Shown: piece by piece, positions 1 to 10,336 of the stretch | Layout of the letters: each line of letters opens with the position of its first letter | Numbering within the stretch: the stretch's first letter is position 1 | Assembly: GCA_022579005.1 (NCBI GenBank) | Contig: MU401697.1 | Span: 1-51,066 of the forward strand | DNA length: 51,066 bases | Source of the DNA: Poronia punctata | Taxonomy: Eukaryota > Ascomycota > Sordariomycetes > Xylariales > Xylariaceae | Reading direction: 5' to 3' | Translations under genes and position numbers: made by a program | Notes under the pieces: generated by a model | What the model was told of the DNA's origin: nothing | The model's input: only the letters and a program-made list of their open reading frames with translations | Database searches by the model: none

Positions 1-2663
1 TGCTTATATTTTATTTAAAAAGCAGTTTTTTACTTATTGCTATATTTAATTTAAATATAATAATAAGCATTTTTAAAGTTTAGCTTTAAAAAAACCTTTA
101 CTAAACCTAGCTTATTTATTACTTTTAATATAAAAAGTAAAAAGTACTTATTTTTTATAATTACTTTGTTTAAGCTTTTATAATTAATATAAAGCCTTAT
201 AGTTTTTTTTAATATAAATAAAATAAAAGCTTTTATATTTACTTTTAAGTACTATATATAGCTTATTTAAAAGTTTTTTTTAAAGTATTTTTTAAGTACT
301 TATTATTAAGCTTTTATAATAAAATAAATTAAGCTAAATAGTACTTATGCTTTTTTTACTAAGTTTATTATATATTATATTTTTTTAGTATTAGTAACTT
401 TTTTGCTAATAGCTTAAAGTATATATATTAAAACGCTTTAAAATATTTAAATAAATTAATTTTATTTTTAGTACTAATTTTATTATTAATTTTAAAAAAT
501 AGTAATTTTTTTAAAAAAACTAATATTTATACTTATTAAGTTAGCAATATATATTGCTTAACTACTAACTACGTTTTTAACAAGCTTTTTAAAATTTATT
601 TTTTAATATTTGCTATAAAACTATTAAGTAAAGGCTATATTTAATAGTATATTTAATTAACTTATTTTTAGCTATAATATTAAAAGCTTTAATACTTTTT
701 ACTTTTTAGATATTATATAAAATACTTACTTAAAAGTTTTTTTAACTTTTTAAACATTAATTATTTAAAAACTAGCTATATAAGCTACTTAGTACTTTAT
801 TAGCTTTTTATTTAATTTTATTAATAAAAGTAATAAAATATTTACTTTTTACAAGTGCTTTTTTTAAAGTTTTTATATATAATATTAATTTATGCTTTTA
901 TATTTATATTTATAATAATTTTTTTTAGCTATTATTTACTACTTAAAAAAACTATAATTACTATATAAAATAGCTTTATAGTACTAAATATTTTATAAAA
1001 CTTTATTAAAGTAAATTAAATATATTAACTTATTTAGCTTAGCTTTTAACTTTTTATTTTTAAAGTTTAACTAAGCTATTTAAAAAGTTTTTGCTTAACT
1101 TTGCTTAACTAATAATTTAATGCTAATATTTTATTTTTTAAACAATATTAAGCTATATAGCTTTTTTTATTATAATAATAGTACTTTATAAAGCTATTAC
1201 TAATATATGCTAATTTATTTTAGTTTTAATTTATTTATTATTTAAATAAGTTAACAGTTTTTTTTTAAACTATTTAAGCGCTTTTAAATTATTTACTAAT
1301 TTTTTTAACTTTAGTAAGCATTTAATATATTTTTGCTTTTATAATAGTTTATACTTTTTGCTAATATAATACTAAGTACTTTATTATTTTTTAGCTTTAT
1401 AATATATTATTATTATATTATTAAGTAATATATACTACTTTATTAAAACTTTTTTTAATTTTTTTAAAGCTTATATTAATAATTAAAAGCTAGTTAGCTA
1501 TTATTTTTTAGCAATATAGCACTTTTAAGCTTTTATACTAGCACTTACTAATAAAAAAAAATCTTTTAAGTTTTTATTATTTTATTATTTTATTTTATAT
1601 AGCTATTTTTAAAAAGTTTGCTTAAATAGTTTTAAGTTAACATTTTTTTACTAAATAAACTTTTAAAAGTTATTAAAAGTAGCTTTTTTTTTAATTATTA
1701 TAATTTAATATATTTTAATAAAAACGCTAGTTTATTTAAATATTAAACTTAGCTTATATTAAAGCTTATATAATTTATATTAAGTTTTTATAGCTAAGCT
1801 TTTGCTAATTACTTTTTTTTATAGCTATAATTTAGTTTTTAACTTTTATAGTAGTAATATTTTACTTTAGCTACTTATAATTATATATAAAAGCTTTAAC
1901 GTTATTTTTATATTATAGCTTTTTTTGCTTAGCAAGTAGCTTAAGTAATTATAAGTTTTAATTTATTATATTAATAATTTAGTTTAAAAAATTATTTTTT
2001 TAGCTTTTTAAACTTTTATAAAAACTATTATAATAAAAGCTTTTATTAAATAAATTGCTATATAATAATAATTTAAAATAAAAAAAATCGCTTTTATTTT
2101 TTTAACCTTTTTAAAAGTTGCTAGCTATTAGCTAATTATTTATTTTATTAAGTAATATATTTTATTTTAAGTTTTTTAGTTTATTATTAAATTTTTTACT
2201 TTTTTTATTGCATTTATTATTACTTTTTTATTTTTAGCTATTTATAAATTTAGCTTAACTATTAGCTAGTTTTTTTAGTTTTTATTACTTATTTTTAGTA
2301 TTAAGTTTATTAAGCTTATTTATATTATTATTAGTTATTTACTTAGTAATTATAAACTATACTTAGTTTTTAGTTTAAAGCTTTTTACTAAATATTATAT
2401 TATAACTTAAAAATATAAAAATCAAAAAGTATTAAAGTTTAAATAATAAAGTAATTATAAAGTAATATTGCTAGCAATTTTAAAAACTAAATACATTAAA
2501 TAATCTTTATTTAGTTAGCTAAGTAAGTAATTAAACTAGCTAAAAAAATTAAAAAAATATAACTAGCAAAGCTTTAGCTATTAATTAGCGTAGCTTTAGC
2601 CTGTATATAGTTTATACGCAAATAGCTTAGCAGGTAGGTTTTTTAGCTAGGCGCCTTATTATA
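1..2663 (-). mobile_element. 3'-side part of a RIP-decayed LTR retrotransposon (family B, copy 1)
   Basis: This stretch aligns by eye, in the same direction, with 38399-41084 nearly end to end and with 30848-32607 over its right part. It ends in a 234-bp LTR-like segment (2430-2663). The rest of the element lies left of the window. Differences between copies are mostly C/T and G/A, as expected from RIP, and all frames are full of stops. Orientation is inferred as minus: in the other copies the left LTR is followed by a pyrimidine tract (CTGCCTTTTTTT), which read on the minus strand is a polypurine tract. The superfamily cannot be read from the decayed sequence. Confidence 0.75.
2430..2663. 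repeat. LTR of family B, copy 1
   Basis: One of six LTR-like segments that share the core TAATATTGCTAGCAATTTTA and the middle block TTAAATAA...TTTATTTAGTTA. It ends near GCGCCTTATTATA. It closely matches the LTR at 32372-32607, including a right part (TAGGTTTTTTAGCTAGGYGCC) that the other four copies lack. Confidence 0.75.
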
Positions 2664-3875
2664 TTATTAAGTTTTTTAAATAGTTAATAGTATTAAAAAC
2701 CTTTTTAAAAAACTTCTTTTATTTTTATTAATTTTATTTAAATTGCTTTTAATTAGCTTTATAGGTTTTTTTATTTTTTAATTTCTTTAGCGTTTATTCT
2801 TTTTAATTTGCCTTTAATAAATAAGTTTTAAAGCTAAAGGTTATAAGTTTAAAGGTTATAAAGTTAGTTTAGCAATATTAAAGTATTAACTATAAATTAT
2901 ATTTTAAACTTATAACTTTATTTAATTTCCTTATATTAGCTTAAAATAGCAAGCTTACTAGTATAACTTTTATTATATTTATTTAAATTTTAACAATAAA
3001 TTAAAAGTAAATATAATAATATTATAAATAGCGCAGCTATTTATAAAGTAAGTTAATTTATTTATAAAGAGTTTGCTTATAATATAAAAGCATAGGAAAC
3101 TATAATTAAGTTTTTAATTAAAATAAATAAAAAAATAATTTTAATTAAGCTTTAATTTAATAGCAATATAGATTTTTTTTTTTAAAAACAGCTTTTATAA
3201 TATTACTTTGTTTACGCTTTATAGTTTTAAAAAGATATAAATTAAGTATTAAAGTTTAAAAAAACAAAATATTTAATTTATACTTAGCTACTACTATTAA
3301 AAAAAGAAAATAAAATATAACTGATGTTTAGTTAAATTAATTAAGGTAACTTATTATACTATTTAGTAAAAAAAGTATTAGGTAATATAGTAAATTTATA
3401 AAATTAATAAAAAAGGTATTTAATAAAAGTAAAATTAATTATTTTATAATATAAGTGTTTAATTTATATATATAAAAACTTATTTTAAGTGCTTTATAAT
3501 ATCTTATATTATAGCTTTATATATACTAATTTATTAAATAAACGCTATATTAATAATAAAGTTAATAAAAGGATAAAAACATTTAAAATACTTTAAATAA
3601 AAATAACTATTTGCTTTATTATAAGGCTATATAAATATATATTTATACTTTTAGTTTTATAGTGCTAATATAGTTTTAATATATTAATTAAATATATAAA
3701 CTTATATTAACTAATATAAAAAACCTTGTTAATATATTATATAAAGTAAAATAAAAAAAAGTATTTAAAAGTGTTTATATATAAAAATTATAAAAGTTTA
3801 ATACTTTATTTATAATTTTTATTATTTTTTTATAATTAAACTAATTTAAGGTTTTTTATTAAAAAATACAAACTT
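2664..3875. repeat. AT-rich RIP-decayed DNA with part of repeat family F
   Basis: No gene is visible. Positions of about 2740-3540 match the reverse complement of about 23190-24010 over long runs. Shared blocks include AGTTTTAAAGCTAAA, TTAGTTTAGYAATATTAAAG and ACGCTTTATAGTTTTAAAAAG. The rest, 3541-3875, is featureless AT-rich sequence leading up to island 1. Confidence 0.7.
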
Positions 3876-4045
3876 TTACCAAATCGTTTATCTAGCTAAC
3901 AATAGTTTAAGTGCATATTAGCTTGCCAATATAATATCAAATGCATGTCTATATAAAAAATCTTTGTCTCTTACTAGTAATGTAATAACCCAAGCCATAT
4001 CTGACAATTACAATCTATTATTCATTCCTTTGCTACCGGCTCTTA

Positions 4046-6855
4046 ATGCACCCTGTCCGGTCCAGACGGCCATTTAGGCCGCCCCTGAATTTCATCACGA
4101 TACACTGGCAAGTTCAACACCTTCCTCCCTTAAAGATGGCACTTATGGTTAGCAGGCGTCAGCCTCACACCTAGCATGAGACCTCCAATCATTAACCTAT
4201 TACCGCTAGTATGTTCGTTGGAATAACGCCTGCTTTCTGCCTTCTCCCGGAAAGCCGCCGCAGAGGCGGGAAGTTGCCCCGCGATTGATAGACTGCTCAC
4301 TGTACAGCAGATGCCTATTTCCTTGCTGTGCCACTGTCTGCATCACTCGTTTTCTGGGGCTCTTCACATCCCCCTTTCGCTATTTCATATGTGGACAGCC
4401 TATTTCTAGTCGTTTCTGCTATGACCGAGGCTGGGTTAAATACCGTCAACCTAAGCCAAATGACTACATGGCAACAAGTAATACTTTGGTTGTTGATCAT
4501 CATCGGTAGCTCTATATGGGTCAGTATTTGGACGGTGCTAATCCGCAAACACGCATTCGAGCGCCGCTTTCGGCAAACGGTAAAGGAAGAGCGCCAGCGT
4601 AGCCACGCTCGTCCGAATCCAAGCCTAACGTTACTTCCTATTTCCCAGCGGCTGAAATCCCTAGGGAGGAGCAAGAATGCCCCGGTCATGGTCCCCCAAA
4701 CCCCACATGCCCTATCCGGGCCTAGTGGGCCGGGGCGCGCCGGCATGCCCCCAATCTCCGGTCCCACTAGTATGAGACTGGTATCCGCCGTCATCCCCCA
4801 AGCACCACTTCGGCAACCAGATTTATGGGAGGGGGCCATTGTGCGTGTATCTACAAAACCTGCCCGATCTGGCAGCCCAACAAACACTGTACAAGATGTG
4901 CTGGTGGCTGATGATGCTGCTCCTACCCCCAATGTCACCACCACCCCTATCACTCCCACTTCCTCTGACCACATAGCCTTTGCCGAGGAACCTGTGGTGA
5001 AAATTGCGTCTTCGCTGTCTCAGAGATATCCTGTTATACAGCGACATCCAACAAATGCCGATTCCACGCCCAAAGTGAGACCAACGGATGAGCACTGCCA
5101 CCAAGTCCGCATGGATAAGGCAAATATCCGGTTTCCCGAGCTTACTAGCCGTGAAAGAGAAAAGCTCGGGGGCACCGAATACCGAGCCCTTAAATTGTTG
5201 TCTATACTGGTTCCACTGTACTTCGTGTCCTGGCAGATTCTTGGCAGCGTGGTCCTGGGTGCCTGGATCGCAAACAACCAACCACAGCCCGCCCAAGATA
5301 ATGCTATATCGCCCTGGTGGAATGGGGTATTTAACGCCGTGTCTGCATTTAATAACAGTGGAAGTATGTCCCAACCCCGTACCATTCGGGTCGATATACT
5401 CTATGCACCCCCTTCTACACCTTCCACGTCGGCCGCTTATCCGCAATAGTCGCCGTGCCCAGAATTTGTACCCGATATTGTACTGCCACCCTGGACATTC
5501 TGCTAATTCTGCATGTCATAGTGAGCGTATTAGATTTGAACGTCATCCCATACAGCAGTAGTTATTTCGTTCTTATGGTCATGGGTATATTGATACTGGC
5601 GGGCAATACTGCTTATCCTATATTCCTCAGGTTTTGCTTATGGACCAGCCTCCAGATGTTGAAACTCCTTTCCTACCCACATGATTTCGTGGCCTGGAAG
5701 ACAACCTTAGAATATATTCTTAGGTATCCCCGCAGGGTATACACACACCTGTTCCCGGCTCGACAGACATGGTGGTTACTTTTTATGCTGTTTGTTTTGA
5801 ACGGAACAGACTGGGCTGCGTTCGAGGTTTTGAACTTTGGCAATTCCAGCCTCGCCAACATGAGCCCGGGGTCCCGAGTAATGGATGGGCTTTTTCAGGC
5901 ACTAGGTAAGCCTCCTCTTCTTTAATCGCACATAGGGTTCCCTAGCTCACTGGACTGGTTCCCGTCGCTGACCAGAATCCCCAAGCTGTACGTTCCGGTG
6001 GGTTTTACGTGGTGTCAATCCCGACTCTTTACATTGGTGTCCAAGTGTTGTACGTCATCATGATGTACATCGCAGTTTACCCAGTCGTCATCACCATGAG
6101 GCACTCGAACGTATATGAGGAGCAGTCACTGGGGATATACGATGGGTGGCATGGCCAAGACAATGAGGTATCAAGCACTCCATCGTGGCGCGACAGTCCG
6201 GAACGAAGCGGGGACTTCATCGGTCGCCTATTCCGGCACACTTTCTTAGAGTGGCACGGCGTGGGTGCAGTACCAAGGCACCACCATGACAGCGGTGACG
6301 ATGTTCGTGAAAGCCGCATTAGCTTCATTACCCATCAGATCCAAGGCCAACTCTCGCATGATTTATGGTGGCTTGTGTTGGCTGTGCTGGCAATCACCAT
6401 TATCGAGACTAGACATTTCCTCGAGGACCCAGTATCTTGTAAGTCACCCATCGGTTGGCATATCTCCCTCTCGACCGCGGCCCTGGCTACAGCTTCCCGC
6501 ATCTGGGTCCTGTTATACAGACCGGCTACATCGACACCCCATGTGGAATACCATACAAGAGCGGAATCCTAATAGTGCTGCAGTTTCCATTTTTAACATA
6601 GTATTTGAAGTTGTATCGGCATATGGTTGCGTGGGAATTAGTGTTGGGTTGCCCGATAAAGCCTACAGCTTGAGTGGTGGTCTCTACCCGGGATCTAAAC
6701 TTATCTTATGCGCAGTTATGTTGCGAGGGAGGCATAGGGGGCTCCCAGTTGCGCTCGATCGAGCAGTGCAATTACCAGGCGAGATAGAAAAAGTAGACGA
6801 AGAAAACAACATTCAGCATTCTTTGTTTATTAGAGAGAGATTGTGCTATTATTAG
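4046..6855 (+). CDS. TRK1: Trk-family potassium transporter (five exons, abnormal first donor)
   Basis: Plasma-membrane K+ uptake carrier of the fungal Trk/HKT family, built from four membrane-pore-membrane (MPM) units. Modelled exons are 4046-4106, 4311-5363, 5522-5905, 5986-6438 and 6584-6855, giving 740 aa with all phases matching. Filter-loop segments are visible in order: SAMTEAGLNTV (about 56-66), SAFNNSGMSVL (365-375), QALAVRSGGFYVV (497-509) and SAYGCVGISVGLP (662-674). A hydrophilic loop of about 185 residues (110-295) separates MPM1 from MPM2, as is usual in fungi. The C-terminal signature KLILCAVMLRGRHRGLP is present. Introns 2-4 have GTATGT or GTAAGY donors and proper acceptors. 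Exon 1 encodes MHPVRSRRPFRPP then NFITIH, the family's N-terminal motif, but is followed by GGCAAG instead of a GT donor. The gene is therefore either subtly broken or uses a rare site. The stop lies at the isochore edge, so the original tail may be lost. TRK1 versus TRK2 orthology is not decided. Confidence 0.88.
4107..4310 (+). other. Trk intron 1: non-GT donor and NAGNAG acceptor
   Basis: To join NFITIH (exon 1) to the AYFLAVPL reading frame (exon 2), exon 1 must end at T4106, leaving GG at the donor (GGCAAGT). A GC-type donor one base later (4108, GCAAGT) fits the GC-AG consensus, but it leaves an extra G: with the 4310 acceptor this makes an immediate TGA, and with the 4307 acceptor it shifts the frame. 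A branch-like GCTCAC (4295-4300) precedes the tandem acceptor CAGCAG. Its two AGs end at 4307 and 4310 and give products differing by one residue. Confidence 0.6.
5364..5521 (+). other. Trk intron 2
   Basis: The donor is GTATGT and the acceptor is CATAG, with GCTAAT upstream as a possible branch site. Removal joins NNSG to MSVLDLNVIPY and restores the second pore-loop motif exactly, which confirms the boundaries. Confidence 0.9.
5906..5985 (+). other. Trk intron 3
   Basis: The donor is GTAAGC, the branch site GCTGAC (5967-5972) and the acceptor CCAAG. Splicing rebuilds FQALAVRSGGFYVV, the third pore loop. Confidence 0.9.
6439..6583 (+). other. Trk intron 4
   Basis: The donor is GTAAGT and the acceptor CTGCAG. 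Splicing joins LEDPVS to FSIFNIVFEVVSAYG and restores the fourth MPM unit. Confidence 0.9.
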
Positions 6856-7660
6856 CCATTATTAAATATATTAAAATTAAAATTAAAATAATATTATAAC
6901 TTTTAAACTTAAAAGGTTTATATTATATTTTAATATTTTTTTAATATTTAAAAAGTATAAATTTAAATTTTTTATTTAACTTTTAATTTTATAATCTTTT
7001 TATATAATATTAAACTATATATATTTTATTTTATTTAAATTTAAATTTAAATTTTATTGCTTTATTTTTTATTTATATAATATAAAATAAACAATAATAG
7101 TAAAAAAGATTAAAAAACTATATATTAATTTATATATATAATTTTTAATAAAATTATTGCTTTTTTATTAGTAAATATATTAGTTATATAAAAACTAGTA
7201 AAACTTAAGTACTATACTTGCTTTTATTTATATACTATATTATACTAGCTTTTAATAAGTTAAATAAACTATAAATAAATAGTTTAATTATAGTTAATAA
7301 ATTATAAACGTTTATAAACTAATAAACTAATAAACATTTATTTATAAGTTTAAATATTTATACTTATTTTTAAGCGTTTATAACACTATTTAAACCTTAA
7401 ATATAAACGTTATAAATTAATTAATTAGTTAATTAATTAATTAATTAATTAATAAAATAATAACCTATTATACTAGATTATATAGCAAGCTATTTTATTT
7501 TAAATTATAAAGTAAGCTTATAAAGTAAGTTTAATAATAAAAATATAAATTACTTAAGTTATAAAGTTAAAATTAAAATTAAATTATTACTTTATATATA
7601 GCTATTTAAACTAACTATATAGCTATAGCTATATATATATATACAACTACTTCTTTTATT
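6856..7660. other. AT-rich spacer between the two gene islands
   Basis: Very AT-rich, RIP-like DNA with no reading frame. It contains a TTAA microsatellite (about 7413-7452) and several TAAACGTTTA-like palindromic words (7300-7410). No element ends were recognised. Confidence 0.7.
7413..7452. repeat. (TTAA)n microsatellite
   Basis: A nearly perfect run of TTAA units with one interruption (TTAGTTAA). Each unit is its own reverse complement, so the tract can fold or slip easily. Confidence 0.85.
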
Positions 7661-7790
7661 TTTATTAATATAGGGAAGCAAGTAAAGGAATAAAGGTATT
7701 GCGAGTGCTATGTTAGGTAGTTTCTGGCTTTAGGTAGTAGCTTTGGCTATAGCAATTAAGAGGGTAAGAGTAAGGGTGCAAGTGGTGGTT

Positions 7791-7803
7791 AGGGGGGGGG
7801 GGG
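7791..7803. repeat. Poly-G tract
   Basis: About a dozen consecutive G residues follow TGGTTA. Length is likely unstable, and such tracts are common sites of sequencing error. Confidence 0.8.
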
Positions 7804-7889
7804 TGGCCTTGCATTTTAATTTAAAAGTACTTGGTTGCGCATACAATTGTATAGAGAAAAGAAGTACTTAACGTTTATAGCTAGCAAAG

Positions 7890-7908
7890 CGTTTACGGGC
7901 TGTAAACG
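7890..7908. other. Short hairpin, 7-bp stem
   Basis: CGTTTAC, a GGGCT loop, then GTAAACG form a perfect stem-loop about 330 bases before the polymerase start codon. Function unknown. Confidence 0.5.
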
Positions 7909-8238
7909 TTTAAAGGGCTTTTTAACGCTTGGGCAGGTAAACGTTAGCAATTGCAGGTGTTGAAGGCCACTTAACCATTTGGGGTAGGGCTAATGGTCTA
8001 TACGTGTAGATGGTTGGCTGTATCCTGCAAGGGCTACTATGGTATTATATTACACGTAGAAATACCACTTTACTCGTAGGCACACGCGCCGGTCATACGT
8101 CGCCCACGATTGCCTGTGATAGACACTTGACAGTACCGCTTTATAGCTTTTTTGATCGGCTTATACTCGCAAAGTATTGTTGCATTATAATAAATATATA
8201 CCTTCGCTGGGTGCTCACCTTGCGATAGCGAAAACATC

Positions 8239-10336
8239 ATGGAGGCCGGAACCACACATATCCCCGAAGCGCCTATGCCTGCCGCTGAATCAACATCGGA
8301 ACATGGCGCGCAACACAAAACTCTTAAATATTCATTACTCGGACCATCCTTAACAAAGGCTGGCCAAGACACTGTCGACCAGTCAAAGGTCTCAGAGATT
8401 ATTTATAATGCCTCCAAAGGCTCGAAATATTTCAACCGTGAGGAGGCGAAGGACAAAGTTTTGACAGAGAAGATCGAACAGATACTGGCCAAGAAGCGAC
8501 GACTTGAGAAACTCGACCTTACCTACGAGTCTCGCGCTGCTGACCAGCTCGTCGCGGAACTCGAGTTATCTCGTGACTTGACCCAACGGATAGTTCATGT
8601 AGACTGCGACGCCTTTTACGCTGCAGTCGAGCAACTTGACCGCCCCGAGCTGAAAGATGTGCCCTTCGCCGTGGGCGCTGGGGTCCTGACTACTTGTAAC
8701 TATGCCGCCCGAAAGTTTGGATGTCGTAGTGGTATGGCTGGGTTCGTCGCAAAGAAGCTTTGCCCGAACCTGCTCCTCGGTATGTTCTCCGTCCTTATTA
8801 ACCCCCACGGACTTTGGCATGTCCGTGCCTGACTGTCCCTTACTGACACTCTAGCGTCTCTCCCAGTTCGCCCGAATTTCGAGAAATATACAGCTAAAGC
8901 TCGCGAAGTCCGCGATATACTCGGCGACTATGACTCCAGATTCGAGAGTGCCAGCATTGACGAAGCTTACCTTAACGTCACCGAGTACTGCGCATTGCAT
9001 GGCATGACAGCTGAAGAAGCTGTGCAACATATGCGGGACGAGATATACGAGAAGACCAAAATAACCGTGTCCGCAGGTATTGCTGCCAATGCGACGCTAG
9101 CCAAGATCTGCTCCAACATCAATAAGCCTAACGGCCAATACTCCTTGCCAAACGATCGGAATGCCATTATGAACTTTATGCAAGATTTGCCGACTAGAAA
9201 GGTGAATGGCATTGGTCGCGTTCTTGAACGAGAGCTTCAGGAGATCGGTATCCGAACTTGTGGGGACATACATCCTCATCGCCACTTCTTGGGTCATCTC
9301 TTTGGCGAAAAGACGTCCAGATTCCTCCTTGGGTGTCATTTAGGCCTTGGACGTACTCACTTGCAGCCGGCGGAAGAGTGTGAGCGGAAGAGCATCGGTA
9401 CCGAAAGCACGTTCCGAGACATGTCAGAGCCCATGGAACTCAAGGAGAAGCTCCGCCAAACAGCCATTGAGCTTGAGAAAGATATGCGAAAAGCCAAATG
9501 CAAGGGTCGGACCCTTGTTCTCAAGGTAAAACTACACACGTACGAAGTCTTAACTCGCCAGGTGGTGTTACCCAGGGCTATATGTTTAGCAGAAGATCTG
9601 TACAATTTTTCGCTCCCTATGTTGACAAAACTTCAACGCGACTGTGAGTACCTAGTGATGCATAGAATTATCCGTTGGCAGTATCCTTTGTTGCTCAAAT
9701 CAGAGACCACGAAGAGCGCTCAATAACCAGCGATTGCTTTCGGATTTGTTGAGACTAACTATGAGGTTTTAAGCGCCACATATGAAGCTGCGGCTGATGG
9801 GCCTACGTTGCACGCATCTGGTCAATAATAAAAGGCCGGATACCCGCGCGTTCTTTGGCTTGCAACCTCTCGAGGCACGAGACTCGGTGCCTGGCGCGTC
9901 TGGCGAGCAGGGCGAATTAGAAAAGAAAACGACCAGTGCAGATATCCAAGAAGAATACGGAAGTATTCTCAGCGAAGCGACTGCTGCGAGTGTAGCCGAC
10001 AATGTTAGCGCGCTGCTGACAACTGGACAACAGGAGAAGGCCCCCCAGGTGAGTGAATCGGACGCGGTGCCCACGGAGGGTGAAGCCTTAACACGATGGT
10101 GGGATTGCCCTATATGCGGGAGGCCCCAACCTGCGGAAGAGCGGCGGTTCAACGACCATCTTGACACGTGTCTCTCGAGGAAGACTATTCGTGATGCTGT
10201 GCAAAACAATACAGCTAAGCTACCGCCCGCTTCGGACACCGTAACGATAAAAAGGACCAGAGGTGGTGTAGAAAAGAAGCACGCTCGGGCATTTAGTCTA
10301 GACGACCCCAAGCAGAAGAAACTCCGTTTTGGTTGA
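8239..10336 (+). CDS. POLK: Y-family DNA polymerase kappa (DinB type, three exons)
   Basis: Nuclear translesion DNA polymerase of the eukaryotic kappa/DinB branch, which copies past minor-groove lesions and extends mismatched ends. Exons 8239-8779, 8867-9643 and 9774-10336 give 626 aa, a usual length for fungi. An N-terminal kappa-type extension ([14 protein letters not shown]) precedes the palm motif [12 protein letters not shown] (D122 catalytic; F126-Y127 steric-gate region) and [10 protein letters not shown] (catalytic D212, E213). [11 protein letters not shown] is the helix-hairpin-helix thumb, [11 protein letters not shown] starts the little-finger part, and [14 protein letters not shown] closes it. 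A UBZ4-type zinc finger follows: CPIC...H...C with C551, C554, H568 and C572. The tail is basic (KQKKLRFG). Introns have GTATGT and GTGAGT donors and CTGAC and CTAAC branch sites. An in-frame stop at 8191 with no ATG before 8239 supports the start, which lies in ATCATGG. Only one UBZ is seen and no convincing PCNA-binding box. Confidence 0.95.
8780..8866 (+). other. Polymerase kappa intron 1
   Basis: GTATGT donor, TACTGACAC branch site (8841-8849), CCCAG acceptor. Removal joins CPNLLL to VRPNFEKY in frame. An earlier TAG at 8852-8854 is passed over because only the later acceptor keeps the family sequence. Confidence 0.92.
9644..9773 (+). other. Polymerase kappa intron 2
   Basis: GTGAGT donor, GACTAAC branch site about 20 bases before a TTTTAAG acceptor. 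Joining gives [15 protein letters not shown], matching the expected little-finger sequence. Confidence 0.9.

Larger units (their letters stand above)
7661..8238. other. Island 2 left margin and presumed polymerase promoter region
   Basis: Base composition rises from AT-rich to balanced here. No gene is supported. It holds a run of about 12 G ending near 7803, a short hairpin (7890-7908), and several ACGTTT/GTAAACG words between 7869 and 7945. The last few hundred bases should carry the promoter of the downstream polymerase gene, but no clear core promoter element stands out. Confidence 0.55.

Noticed and set aside
1..3875. Mitochondrial DNA as an explanation for the AT-rich sequence
   Set aside because: No mitochondrial genes, tRNAs or rRNAs are visible, and the AT-rich DNA is continuous with spliced nuclear genes and RIP-type repeat copies.
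4315..4974. Open frame of 219 codons on the minus strand
   Set aside because: It lies antisense to Trk exon 2, has no family motifs, and is a by-product of the coding strand's composition.
5020..5561. Other open frames overlapping Trk (minus 5020-5385, plus 5088-5561)
   Set aside because: They are out of frame with the conserved membrane and pore-loop sequence and cross a proven intron.
7780..7803. TTAGGG next to a G run as an interstitial telomere
   Set aside because: Only one TTAGGG occurs and the rest is a plain G homopolymer.
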